In this document: positions 42,758 to 51,353 of the stretch, piece by piece
Layout: every line of letters starts with the position of its first letter
Numbering within the stretch: position 1 is the first letter of the stretch
DNA from: MGBC114844 sp910585855
Lineage (GTDB): Bacteria > Bacillota > Clostridia > Lachnospirales > Lachnospiraceae
NCBI GenBank assembly: GCA_965646165.1
Contig: CBFFYP010000013.1
Location: 6,576 to 70,575, forward strand
Length of the DNA: 64,000 nt
Direction: 5' to 3'
Made by a program: the position numbers and the translations under genes
Notes under the pieces: model-generated
Told to the model about the DNA's origin: nothing
The model's database searches: none
The model's input: the letters and a program-made list of their open reading frames with translations, nothing else

Positions 42758-42812
42758 TATCCAATCAACAGCAAGATGTGAGGACAGCACAATCCCGCCC
42801 TCACATCTTCCC
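42758..42812 (-). repeat. Minimal family B stem-loop behind ylmH
   Basis: AAGATGTGAGG (42773-42783) pairs perfectly with CCTCACATCTT (42799-42809). On the minus strand the right end reads TTGCTGTTGATTGGAT, the same flank as complete B copies, and the left end CCGG. The internal core is lost. It begins about 5 bases after the ylmH stop and may function as a transcript end. No gene lies in the rest of 42640-42757. Confidence 0.6.
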
Positions 42813-42814
42813 GG

Positions 42815-43576
42815 TTACGAAACAAACCTTTTCACCAAAATCATAACTCTCCCCTTTTTCGTCGTCCCAACCATATCCTCAAAAATAAACTTTCCATATC
42901 CACGCACCGACACAATATCATTCGGTTTTAACTGATAGGCAGCGGATTCTTCTAACCGACTATTCACAAACACCTTTTTCCCCTCAATCAATCCAGACAA
43001 TTTACTTCTAGAACCGGAAAATACAACTGCCAAAACACTATCCAGCCGAGGAGAAGCAACCGATCCACGCTGTTCTTCAAAATGCGGCTGCATCTCTTCA
43101 ACCGATCCGTCAAAATATCTGCAAATCATATTGGTATGTTTTACAAAAGAAAGATGTTCGATAATATAATCACTCATATGCTGTTTACAAAACAGATACA
43201 CCTGTTTTTTCTCTGATATCAGAATATCCCCCAGCATAGAACGCTCAATTCCTAAGTTCATCAATGCCCCAAGATAATCTCTATGGGACAGTTCTTCTGA
43301 AAATTTTATCTGTATGGGTACGATTTCCAAAACAGAAATCGGTAAGTAATCTGCATAAAGCTTTTTATCTGGAAGAAAACAAAGAATCTTGCGCTCACTA
43401 AAAGGAGTGCCGCCGTTTAATTTATAATCAATCGGCGGCACATCTTCTCTGTGACTTAAAAATAAATCTTGTTCGTATAAAGATAAAAAATCTGTACTTG
43501 TGGGGAAGACTTTCTGGTATGCAGCATTTGCAAGATCTGAAATATGTTTTAAAAACAACTGTTCTTCTTTCGTCAT
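42815..43576 (-). CDS. ylmH: YlmH/S4-domain RNA-binding protein
   Basis: 253 residues from the ATG at 43576 (AGGAGAGA upstream, overlapping the end of sepF). The N-terminal region matches YlmH (RDYLGALMNLGIERSMLGDI), and an S4 domain covers about 180-240 (RLDSVLAVVFSGSRSKLSGL). In Bacillus subtilis it is in the division cluster and binds ribosomes. The order sepF-ylmH is conserved. Confidence 0.9.
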   Translation of the reverse strand: MTKEEQLFLKHISDLANAAYQKVFPTSTDFLSLYEQDLFLSHREDVPPIDYKLNGGTPFSERKILCFLPDKKLYADYLPISVLEIVPIQIKFSEELSHRDYLGALMNLGIERSMLGDILISEKKQVYLFCKQHMSDYIIEHLSFVKHTNMICRYFDGSVEEMQPHFEEQRGSVASPRLDSVLAVVFSGSRSKLSGLIEGKKVFVNSRLEESAAYQLKPNDIVSVRGYGKFIFEDMVGTTKKGRVMILVKRFVS

Positions 43577-43586
43577 TTTCTCTCTC

Positions 43587-44135
43587 CTACATGCCAACAG
43601 AACGATACGCTGTCACATCAAATCCATTTCCATTTGCTCCTGAACTAACTAATTCCTGAAAATCTCCAGAAATTTCTACTGATTCTGGTGTAATAATAAA
43701 AATATAATTGGAAACTTTCTGGAAATTTCCATTAATCGCATAACAAGCACCAGAGGAAAAATCAATAATTCTTTGAGCAACACTAACTTGAAGCCCTTCT
43801 AAGTTCAAAATAACTGCCCGTCCCTCTAATAAAGTATCTGCAATGCTTCTCCCTCCATCTTCTACGGAAACAGGCTTAATCACACAAACTTCCATCTGCT
43901 TTTCTGATACCTTCGTACCTCTCATAGGAATCACATTACTTCCCTGCTTTGTAGGTTTCGGTTTCTGCTGCCGATTCGAAGCAGTATCCTCTTCATAGTC
44001 ATCCTCACTGTTATGGACATCTTTTTTAAAAGATTTTCTTGTTCTGACCGGTGCTTCCTCTTCGTATTCTTCATCAAAACCATCATCGTCATACTCATCT
44101 TCTAAGTGCAAGATATTCATTAATCCACTAAACAT
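43587..44135 (-). CDS. sepF: Cell division protein SepF
   Basis: 182 residues. The N-terminal membrane-binding helix (MFSGLMNILHL) and an acidic, charged linker precede the SepF fold from about residue 90 (VCVIKPVSVEDGGRSIADTL, RIIDFSSGACYAINGNFQKV). SepF anchors FtsZ filaments to the membrane. It follows yggS in the same orientation. Confidence 0.95.
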   Translation of the reverse strand: MFSGLMNILHLEDEYDDDGFDEEYEEEAPVRTRKSFKKDVHNSEDDYEEDTASNRQQKPKPTKQGSNVIPMRGTKVSEKQMEVCVIKPVSVEDGGRSIADTLLEGRAVILNLEGLQVSVAQRIIDFSSGACYAINGNFQKVSNYIFIITPESVEISGDFQELVSSGANGNGFDVTAYRSVGM

Positions 44136-44158
44136 TCACTTCAACCTCTTTCCTTTTT

Positions 44159-44857
44159 TCAATAAACCCGTTCACCAAACACTCCTGTGCCAACACGTAC
44201 ATGCGTTGCACCTTCTTCCACTGCAACCTCATAGTCATTTGTCATACCCATTGATAAAATTTCCATAGTTACATTATCAAGGTTTTTCTTTTGAATGTCA
44301 ATACACAATTTTGATAATTTTTGGAAATATTTTCGATTTTCTTCTGGATTTGTCGTATAAGGAGCACTTGTCATTAGTCCTTTTATCCTAATATGAGGCA
44401 TAATTGCAATTTTTTCAACTGCATCCTGCACTTCCAACGAAGAAAATCCATACTTTGTTTCCTCTTCTGCCACATTGACTTCTAAGAGTATTGAAACAAT
44501 CAAATCCAATTTATCTGCTTCCTGTTCAATCTGCTGTGCCAGCCGAAGCGAATCGACCGAATGAATCAAACAAGCCTTTTGTATTACTTGTTTTACCTTA
44601 TTTCGCTGCAAATGTCCAATCATATGCCAATGAATATCCGAATTCATTTTCTCGGCTTTCTCGCAAAGTTCCTGTACTTTATTTTCTCCAAATTCCCGTA
44701 TGCCTTCTTTATAAATGGTTTCCATCATAGCAATCGGCTTTGTTTTGCTTACAGCAATTAAAGTAACTTCTTCTCTCTTGCGTCCTGCACGTATACAAGC
44801 CCGTGTAATATTTTCCTCTACTTCCAAAAGATTCTTTTGCAGATCCTGCTCACTCAA
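44159..44857 (-). CDS. yggS: PLP-binding homeostasis protein YggS
   Basis: 232 residues, TTG start with GGAGGG 7 bases upstream. The PLP lysine is in TLIAVSKTKPIAMM, and the barrel segments FGENKVQELCEKAE, WHMIGHLQRNK and LSMGMTNDYEVAVEEGATHV with RVGTGVFG are typical. It regulates free pyridoxal phosphate. It belongs to the conserved sepF cluster. Confidence 0.95.
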   Translation of the reverse strand: MSEQDLQKNLLEVEENITRACIRAGRKREEVTLIAVSKTKPIAMMETIYKEGIREFGENKVQELCEKAEKMNSDIHWHMIGHLQRNKVKQVIQKACLIHSVDSLRLAQQIEQEADKLDLIVSILLEVNVAEEETKYGFSSLEVQDAVEKIAIMPHIRIKGLMTSAPYTTNPEENRKYFQKLSKLCIDIQKKNLDNVTMEILSMGMTNDYEVAVEEGATHVRVGTGVFGERVY

Positions 44858-44874
44858 TATTTTTCCCTCCTAAC

Positions 44875-46290
44875 CTACCGGTAAATCACTTGATTTTCTT
44901 CTACTGTCTTACTGTTTAAAATAATATGATCATATAAAGATAATCCATATCGTGTATTTGTCTTTACAATATAGTATTCGTCATTTTCCGTAAGAATTTC
45001 AATAAACCGAAAAACGGTATATCCCTGATTTACCGTATACACTCCTTTTAAAGAAGCCGTTGCTCCCATCTGATATCGTGTATTTGTTTCTGGCTGATGC
45101 AGATAAGTTCCTACCGAAAAATCATCCATACTTACATAATAATACTCTTCATCTGAAGAATAAATAATAGGCGAAATAAAACTAGTTTCCTGCTCCTGCT
45201 TTTCTGCATTATAGCCCTCAATCCAAAATCCTGAACGATTTTCTCCGTTCGTAGACAGATACTCTAAAGGAATCATATAAAAACTTTTCTCTACAAGTGC
45301 CGTTTTCGGAATTTTTAATCCGGTTTCTACCATTTCCTGTATCTCAAAATCTAAAAATCGTTCTGAAAGATAACGAATCATATAGTTATGAATCGAAAGC
45401 TGCCCAAATACACCCGTTTCGTTTGAAAACATCGAAAACTCTCCCGTAATTTCAAACCCGTCTTTTTCTATCCGCACAGTCAGAGAAGTTTTGTCCCGAT
45501 AAAAAGTAATTTCTTCTTCTGGAATAGGAAAAACCAAAGACCAGCTATCCGAAGTAACCGTCTTATAAATTTCACTTCCGTTTGTTAAAAGATCGCCGGA
45601 TTTTATATTTTTCTTAGAATAAGAAACAGCAAAATCTTCTGCTGTTACTTGTTCTGCTGTATAGCTTTCATATCCGTCTACATAATAAGAGATTGTCCCG
45701 GGTTTTTCTGCTTTCCCCTGAAGAAAAGCACCCCCTGCCTGTGTCTGAATTACTTGCTCTAAACTTGCAATATTACTGTTATTTGCAAGTTCTAAAACAT
45801 GATAATCCATTTCAATCTTCATATCGTAGACTTCATCAAATTTTAAAGAATTATAAGACATACAATAAGAAGTCAGTTCTGCTTTTAAATCCGAAAGATC
45901 ACTTTCTTTCAAACTTTGACTGCTGCTTGAAAATAACAGTTCCGAAAGACGTCCGCTCTCATCTAACGTATAAATCACATCTCCCACTCCGGCACGCCCA
46001 CCTTCTTTTAAATAGTAATTCACGTAACCAGAACCAGACGAATAAGAAACCTCTTCCTCCCGTAAAACCAATCCGGTATAACGTTTTGATTTTGTAAGAG
46101 AACCCTGCACCGACACTTCATAAATCGAAATCCGATCCCGTGTAATATAAATTCCAATACTAATGATCATATAGAGAAAGATAACCGCAAAAATAAATAC
46201 TCCCATATTTAACCGTACACGATAATGATTGATGGACACTACTTTTTTCGGTCGTCTTCTCCTTCTTCTTCGTCGTTTCGAAACAGCCAC
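44875..46290 (-). CDS. HlyD-like membrane-fusion-type protein
   Basis: 471 residues. The N-terminus is extremely basic (KRRRRRRRRPKK), followed by one membrane segment at about residues 30-50 and a long extracytoplasmic region that begins with a biotinyl-lipoyl-like segment (YVNYYLKEGGRAGVGDVIYT). Membership in the HlyD adaptor superfamily is weak, and no transporter genes are nearby. Proteins of this kind occur beside sepF and yggS in Lachnospiraceae, so a cell-envelope or division role is plausible. Confidence 0.7.
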   Translation of the reverse strand: MAVSKRRRRRRRRPKKVVSINHYRVRLNMGVFIFAVIFLYMIISIGIYITRDRISIYEVSVQGSLTKSKRYTGLVLREEEVSYSSGSGYVNYYLKEGGRAGVGDVIYTLDESGRLSELLFSSSSQSLKESDLSDLKAELTSYCMSYNSLKFDEVYDMKIEMDYHVLELANNSNIASLEQVIQTQAGGAFLQGKAEKPGTISYYVDGYESYTAEQVTAEDFAVSYSKKNIKSGDLLTNGSEIYKTVTSDSWSLVFPIPEEEITFYRDKTSLTVRIEKDGFEITGEFSMFSNETGVFGQLSIHNYMIRYLSERFLDFEIQEMVETGLKIPKTALVEKSFYMIPLEYLSTNGENRSGFWIEGYNAEKQEQETSFISPIIYSSDEEYYYVSMDDFSVGTYLHQPETNTRYQMGATASLKGVYTVNQGYTVFRFIEILTENDEYYIVKTNTRYGLSLYDHIILNSKTVEENQVIYR

Positions 46291-46542
46291 GATCTACCCT
46301 CATTTCCAATTTCTATCACTCGATAACTTTTATTCATTATAGTATGCTTTAAAAAGAAAGAAAAGCATTTTTTGGTAATTAAATAATTTCGTAAATTTGC
46401 ACAAAACATTTGTTCTATTTTTTTATAAACGCCAATTTTTCCCGAATTTTCCACTAAAAAAGATAATAAAGGAAAGTTTTCTGCTTATACTAAAACAGAA
46501 GAAATCATCACCAAGCCAAAAAAGGCAGAATGGAGGTAACAA

Positions 46543-46755
46543 ATGAATGTAAAAGGATTCGATTATGCAGCTCTTGCAATCGCTATTATAGGTGCCATCA
46601 ACTGGGGTCTAATAGGTCTTTTCAAATTAGATATTATCGCCTTCCTATTTGGTGACATGAATCTTTTCTCCCGGATTATCTATGCATTAGTAGGTGTCTG
46701 TGGTCTTTATCTAATCAGCTTATTTGGGCGGGTAAGAAATACCAGCGAAGCATAG
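46543..46755 (+). CDS. DUF378 small membrane protein
   Basis: 70 residues with two membrane segments; AIIGAINWGLIGLFKLDIIA is the DUF378 signature. TGGAGG precedes the ATG. Function unknown. It is a single gene between two minus-strand units, with a perfect terminator hairpin. Confidence 0.9.
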   Translation: MNVKGFDYAALAIAIIGAINWGLIGLFKLDIIAFLFGDMNLFSRIIYALVGVCGLYLISLFGRVRNTSEA

Positions 46756-46763
46756 TAAGCATG

Positions 46764-46806
46764 AAATAACGCTATTGCTGAAGGTTATCTAGCAATAGCG
46801 TTATTT
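46764..46806 (+). terminator. Terminator after the DUF378 gene
   Basis: A perfect 16-bp stem, 46764-46779 with 46791-46806 (AAATAACGCTATTGCT and its complement). It can serve both strands. Confidence 0.75.
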
Positions 46807-46834
46807 ATGTAATCAAAATTTAAACCTACTCTGA

Positions 46835-47254
46835 TTATAAGGAGATTAAAACCTTAGACTTTGCATTTTCTGGAAGTTCTGCTTCATCTAAAGAAACACT
46901 CAGCACAAACGTAATATGAAATTTCTCACCCATCTGATCCAATTTATCAATCACCTCTGAAATATCCTTCCCTTCCAGACAAGATACCTTTAAAAAGCTG
47001 TCCAAAAACATCGTATCCAGATCATGATCCTGAGAAATAATTCCTGCAATAAATCCCAAAAATCCATCACTGCTGTTTACTTGATAATCCGAAACATTGA
47101 TTAAGCGAATCTTATTGCTCAGCTCATACATATGTTTGCTGTTTTTATCCAAATATACGATATTGCCGTGAGCCTGTTTCACATCTTCATTTGCCTTATT
47201 AATTAAATGCTTTGTCTTACCTTTGCCTTTTTTCCCCGAAATAATCTGTATCAT
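46835..47254 (-). CDS. Small Walker-A ATP-binding protein
   Basis: 139 residues from the ATG at 47254 (AAGGAGGAG upstream). MIQIISGKKGKGKTKHLI carries a Walker A motif, GKKGKGKT, and the later MFLDSFLKV is a possible Walker B. Homologues are often labelled as PilT-like twitching motility proteins, but no pilus genes are nearby and the size is too small for PilT. Its role is unknown. Confidence 0.75.
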   Translation of the reverse strand: MIQIISGKKGKGKTKHLINKANEDVKQAHGNIVYLDKNSKHMYELSNKIRLINVSDYQVNSSDGFLGFIAGIISQDHDLDTMFLDSFLKVSCLEGKDISEVIDKLDQMGEKFHITFVLSVSLDEAELPENAKSKVLISL

Positions 47255-47344
47255 TGTAATCTCCTCCTTAGGATGTAAACTTGTTAAAATCATTATAGCA
47301 TAGTTGTATAGAAAATAAAAGTTATTTTTACTCAATTTTTTTTC

Positions 47345-47715
47345 GGAGGGGACGCCAGATTCTGGAAGGGCAGGCAGTCTGCTGTTCCGGTTTCCAAAAA
47401 GCAAGAAGTTCTAAAACTTCTGCATCTTTATGCATCCAACCGGACAGACCGGGGCGCAATTCGCCCGTATCGAAACCAAAACGTTACTGGCATAAAGAAC
47501 GATTCTATCAACCGCAGCATATCTTCTTTTCTAAACAAAATACGGGCTAAACACGCCCCTTTTTTTGCACACACTGCATGGAAGCAGCGTATGCAAAAAA
47601 TCTTAGGTTTTAAAGCAGAAGTCTAAGAACTTCTAACTTTTTTCCAAAGTCACTGCAGACTGCCTGCCCTTCCAGAATCTGGCTGTTTCTTGGCTGCGGA
47701 ACAAAAAAAGAATTT
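47345..47715 (+). repeat. Family A cruciform element, complete copy with perfect arms
   Basis: Arms 47355-47382 and 47655-47682 are complementary over all 28 positions; the copy-specific stem core is TTCTGGAAGGGCAG. Inner stem: GGGGCG (47451-47456) with CGCCCC (47554-47559), and GCCCGTAT (47463-47470) with ATACGGGC (47540-47547), leaving the internal loop CAATTC opposite TAAACA. The gap 47255-47816 holds nothing else. Confidence 0.9.
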
Positions 47716-47816
47716 CGAAACTTTTCATTACAAAGATTGGGATTATCGAAATTGACATTTGCATTGGGATAGGCTATGCTTTAAATAAATTAAAATTTTC
47801 ATATTGGGGTGAAAGA

Positions 47817-48074
47817 ATGTCACATAGTAAACATACAAAGCGTGGTTATTCGTTATATATAGAAAAATGGAACAGATCTTCCAAAAAATATATAAATACT
47901 TGCGTAATATGCGGATATAAAGGTTATAGCCCAGTTATAAAATATAAAGGTTTTTGCGACAACTTAGAAAACAAAGTGATTTATAAAGAATTAACAAAGA
48001 TATTAAACGAACTGCAATTAGATGCATCAGGAAGGTGTGAAGATTGTGCAAAGGTACACCTTTTCTATCGCTAG
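47817..48074 (+). CDS. Small CxxC-containing hypothetical protein
   Basis: 85 residues, rich in Lys and Tyr. Two CxxC pairs, CVIC (near residue 30) and CEDC (near residue 77), suggest a zinc knuckle or ribbon. The ATG has GGGGTG upstream. It is enclosed by two large repeat elements facing each other, and its stop codon touches the second. I do not recognise the family; the last residues may derive from repeat DNA. Confidence 0.6.
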   Translation: MSHSKHTKRGYSLYIEKWNRSSKKYINTCVICGYKGYSPVIKYKGFCDNLENKVIYKELTKILNELQLDASGRCEDCAKVHLFYR

Positions 48075-48435
48075 CCAATCAACAGCGAGATGCGGGTTGC
48101 TGGTTTCCTTTGTCTGCGACTTCGGAGAATGGTTAGAAAGTCTTAGGTTTTTGCGGAAAAACATAGAATTTTTTGCACATACTGCTTCCATGCAGTGTGT
48201 GCAAAAAAAGAGGCGTGTTTAGCCCGTATTTTGTTTAGAGAAGAAGATATGCTGTGGTTGATAGAATCGTTCTCTATGCCAGTAATGTTTTGGCTGCGAT
48301 ACGGGCGAATTGCGCCTCGGTTCGTCCGGCTGGATGTGCAGATACAAAAACCTTAGACTTTCTTGCCATTCGGAGCGGAGCAAACAAAGGAAACCAGCAA
48401 CCCGCATCTTGCGTCCGGTGTGCGTCCTGTCCGCT
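48074..48435 (-). repeat. Family B cruciform element, complete copy with compensatory changes
   Basis: Arms 48085-48117 and 48380-48412 pair over 31 of 33 positions, with a core different from the other B copies. In the inner stem GAGGCG (48210-48215) pairs with CGCCTC (48313-48318), where other copies have GGGGCG with CGCCCC. AGCCCGTAT and ATACGGGC pair next to it. The hairpin with TGCATGGAAGCA loop has CACACA/TGTGTG-type flanks. Confidence 0.9.
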
Positions 48436-48448
48436 TCAAAATACATTC

Positions 48449-49405
48449 TCAATTTTCCAGTCCAAGCAATATATTCATTTCCCGAAATAAGGTATCCGAA
48501 CCATCCGCCTTTAAAATCACAGAACAAAACCACTTCCCTGCCGCATTTTTACTTAAAAGTGCCAGACAAGACCCTGCTGCATTGGTCGTTCCGGTTTTTC
48601 CTCCCACAACAACTACACCTTCCGGCGGTTCTACACTGCCGCTGATATACCGATTCGAATTGGTAACATGAACAGACTTTGGATTTCCTGCCTCATCCAT
48701 ATAGACAATTTCCGCATCTTTTAACTGCATCAAATCCATAATTTCTGGATGATTGGAAGCTTCATTTAAGATAAGATAGAGATCATATGCCGTAGTATAG
48801 TGATCTTCATCTGTCAGCCCATGCGGATTACTAAAATGTGTATTGGTTGCACCAAGTTCCAAAGCTTTTTTATTCATCATATCTACAAAGCCTTCTTCAC
48901 TCTCACCGATATGAATAGCAATAGCAGTTGCCGCATCGTTTGCTGATTTTACCAGAGTAGCTTTTACAAGGTTTTCAAATGTAATCTGATCACCCGGATG
49001 AAGATCTAGTAACGTTGCACCGGATTCTGAAATCATCGCTTCTTCTGTAATTGTAACCACATCATTCATATTTCCATACTCTAAAGCAAGCAAAATGGTC
49101 ATTACTTTTGTAATACTGGCAGGATTCATTCGTTCATGTACATTTTTGGCATATAAATTCTTTTGTTCACTGATATTATAAATTGATGCTGCCTCTGCAG
49201 TAATAGAAGCCGAAGCAAGATTATCTCCAGAAACCACACATAGCTTCGAAGCAAAGGAGGAGGCAACACTAAAATCGGTTGCCTCAAAGCAAGAAAACTC
49301 GCTTTGCTGTGAAGAGGCATCATAAATCTTCATCACATCATCTGTCTTTCGGCATCCACACAGCAGTATGGCAACTGCAAAAGATAGCATCCATACTTTT
49401 TTCAT
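48449..49405 (-). CDS. D-alanyl-D-alanine carboxypeptidase family lipoprotein
   Basis: 318 residues. The signal peptide ends in a lipobox-like LLCGC. Penicillin-binding motifs: SITK (SxxK), SAN (SxN) and KTGT. These are class C-type low-molecular-weight PBP features, trimming pentapeptide side chains outside the membrane. The C-terminal domain of DacA/DacF is missing or very short, so this is a compact form. Its 3' end lies 14 bases from a repeat element. Confidence 0.9.
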   Translation of the reverse strand: MKKVWMLSFAVAILLCGCRKTDDVMKIYDASSQQSEFSCFEATDFSVASSFASKLCVVSGDNLASASITAEAASIYNISEQKNLYAKNVHERMNPASITKVMTILLALEYGNMNDVVTITEEAMISESGATLLDLHPGDQITFENLVKATLVKSANDAATAIAIHIGESEEGFVDMMNKKALELGATNTHFSNPHGLTDEDHYTTAYDLYLILNEASNHPEIMDLMQLKDAEIVYMDEAGNPKSVHVTNSNRYISGSVEPPEGVVVVGGKTGTTNAAGSCLALLSKNAAGKWFCSVILKADGSDTLFREMNILLGLEN

Positions 49406-49420
49406 ACTATTTTCACTCCA

Positions 49421-49819
49421 TTACTGTTTATAAATTTCACGCCACTCCATATCTCCCCGATCCAATGATTTGATCAATAATTCTGCAGTAGCAAGATTTG
49501 TTGCAAGCGGTATATTATGCATGTCGCAAAGACGGAAGATAGTATTTACATTCGGTTCATGCAAACTAACTGCTGAAGGATCTCGTAAAAAAATAACCAA
49601 ATCAATTTCATTATGTTCTACCTGTGAACCAAGCTGCTGTTCGCCTCCTAGATGTCCGGCTAAATATTTATGAATATTCAGATTTGTAACCTCTTCAATC
49701 AGTCTTCCTGTTGTCCCTGTTGCATAAAGTGTATGCTTACTTAAAATAGAACGGTAAGCAATACAAAAATTCTGCATCAATTTTTTCTTTGAGTTATGTG
49801 CGATAAGACCAATATTCAT
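49421..49819 (-). CDS. mgsA: Methylglyoxal synthase
   Basis: 132 residues. IGLIAHNSKKKLM, TGTTGRLIE, and GHLGGEQQLGSQV with the catalytic aspartates in FLRDP are characteristic. The enzyme converts dihydroxyacetone phosphate to methylglyoxal under phosphate limitation or sugar stress. It follows rodA at the end of the morphogenesis cluster. Confidence 0.95.
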   Translation of the reverse strand: MNIGLIAHNSKKKLMQNFCIAYRSILSKHTLYATGTTGRLIEEVTNLNIHKYLAGHLGGEQQLGSQVEHNEIDLVIFLRDPSAVSLHEPNVNTIFRLCDMHNIPLATNLATAELLIKSLDRGDMEWREIYKQ

Positions 49820-49861
49820 GATTCCTCCGTTCTGTCGCCTATGCGACTGCTCCTTTATCGT

Positions 49862-51049
49862 TTAATCTTCATCACTATATAAAACTTCTTTAAAAGTAAG
49901 TTCTCTTTGTATACTAACATTTAAAAGTACTCCCATTCCTATCATAAGACTGAGCAAAGAACTCATACCATAACTGACAAACGGCAGCGGGAGTCCGGTA
50001 TTTGGAAGAACCCATACAGCTACACCGATATTGAAAAAACTCTGAAAAGCAATAATAGCCGCCATTCCTGCTGCAATAATCCTTCCACTTAAATCTTTGG
50101 CATTTTTTGCCACCCATAAACATTCCAATGCAATAAAAAGTAATAAAATAATTACCAAAGCCGAACCAACAAACCCCATTTCTTCTCCTACAATCGCAAA
50201 GATAAAATCTGTTTCCGGCTGCGATAAAAAATTTCCATTTTTTACAGATGCTACTGTATTATTCGCAATCCCCTTTCCGAAAAGCTGTCCCGATCCGATT
50301 GCTAATACCGAATTTTTCTGCTGATAATTAATACTGTTAATTAAATTTAAATCCAATCCCCTTTTTGCCGCTTCCTCTGCAGTTGCATTTTGATATAAAA
50401 ATCCAAAAATTCTATTTTTTTGATACGGTTCAATAATGGTTTGATTTGGCTGCATAATCTTATAAACCAAAAAAGCAAAAACAGGAAGACCAACCGAAAG
50501 GATTCCTCCGATTACAAAATAACTAAGTCCTGCTACATAAACAATGGATGCAAAAAGACAGGCAATCACAATACTTGTAGAAAGATCCGGCTGGTGTAAA
50601 ATAAGAGCAAGCGGAATAATAAACAATACAACGGCTGCCCCAAGTACCTTAACGGAACTTACTTTTTCCTGAAACATCTGAAAAAATTTTGCAAAAAACA
50701 AAGTCAATAAAATTTTACAAAGTTCAGCCGGCTGAATCCGAAATCCTCCAAGCTGAATCCACCGCTGCGCCCCGCCGGAAGTCCGCCCAATCACTTCTAC
50801 TGTAATCAATAATACCAAATTGATTAGGTAAAAAACCCAATAAAATTTTAAAACAAAGTGATAATCAACCAAGGAAAGAAATAACATCAGCACGAAACCG
50901 ACCAAAAAACAAATCATTTGTTTGGTTTCACGCCCGTCATAGTTTGTTGCACTTCCAATCACTTGGATACCAATTACAGAAAGACAGCTAATATAAAGCA
51001 GCAATCTGAAATTATAACATCGAAACTTATACTCTTTTAATGGGAACAT
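49862..51049 (-). CDS. rodA: SEDS peptidoglycan polymerase RodA
   Basis: 395 residues, about ten membrane segments, ATG at 51049 with AGGTGAAGG upstream. SEDS motifs: GAQRWIQLGGFRIQPAELCK, ILHQPDLST and the late VLPNTGLPLPFVSYG. The position beside mreBCD and PBP2 supports RodA (elongation) over FtsW or SpoVE. Confidence 0.92.
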   Translation of the reverse strand: MFPLKEYKFRCYNFRLLLYISCLSVIGIQVIGSATNYDGRETKQMICFLVGFVLMLFLSLVDYHFVLKFYWVFYLINLVLLITVEVIGRTSGGAQRWIQLGGFRIQPAELCKILLTLFFAKFFQMFQEKVSSVKVLGAAVVLFIIPLALILHQPDLSTSIVIACLFASIVYVAGLSYFVIGGILSVGLPVFAFLVYKIMQPNQTIIEPYQKNRIFGFLYQNATAEEAAKRGLDLNLINSINYQQKNSVLAIGSGQLFGKGIANNTVASVKNGNFLSQPETDFIFAIVGEEMGFVGSALVIILLLFIALECLWVAKNAKDLSGRIIAAGMAAIIAFQSFFNIGVAVWVLPNTGLPLPFVSYGMSSLLSLMIGMGVLLNVSIQRELTFKEVLYSDED

Positions 51050-51066
51050 ACCTTCACCTGTCAATT

Positions 51067-51339
51067 CTAAATTTTTTGTTTAATATCACGAATCGGAATA
51101 TTCGCATAGAGGGCAGGAACCGTACCGTTGTTGCCTTCTGATTCCGTCTGTGTAATCTGAATATCCAATCCTTCTGCATCAATTTCCATATACTTTGAGA
51201 TGACATTAATAATATCATTTTTAATCATTTCCATCAATTCTGGTGTACAGTTGGCACGGTCGGAAACCAAGATCAGCTTCAGTCTGTCCTTAGCCATATC
51301 ACCAGAGCCCTTTTTCTTAAATATATCAAATAATCCCAT
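51067..51339 (-). CDS. minE: Cell division topological factor MinE
   Basis: 90 residues from the ATG at 51339, with GGGAGG 7 bases upstream. MGLFDIFKKK is the membrane-targeting start and AKDRLKLILVSDRANCTPEL the anti-MinCD helix. It stimulates MinD ATPase. The presence of MinE indicates an oscillating Min system, unlike DivIVA-based Bacillus. Confidence 0.93.
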   Translation of the reverse strand: MGLFDIFKKKGSGDMAKDRLKLILVSDRANCTPELMEMIKNDIINVISKYMEIDAEGLDIQITQTESEGNNGTVPALYANIPIRDIKQKI

Positions 51340-51353
51340 TCCCAAGCCTCCCG

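Noticed and set aside
47345..48435. HEARO/OMEGA-type RNA of IscB or IsrB, or a group II intron
   Set aside because: No HNH/RuvC nuclease or reverse transcriptase frame is present near any copy, and I could not match the core motifs to those classes. A covariance search would decide.
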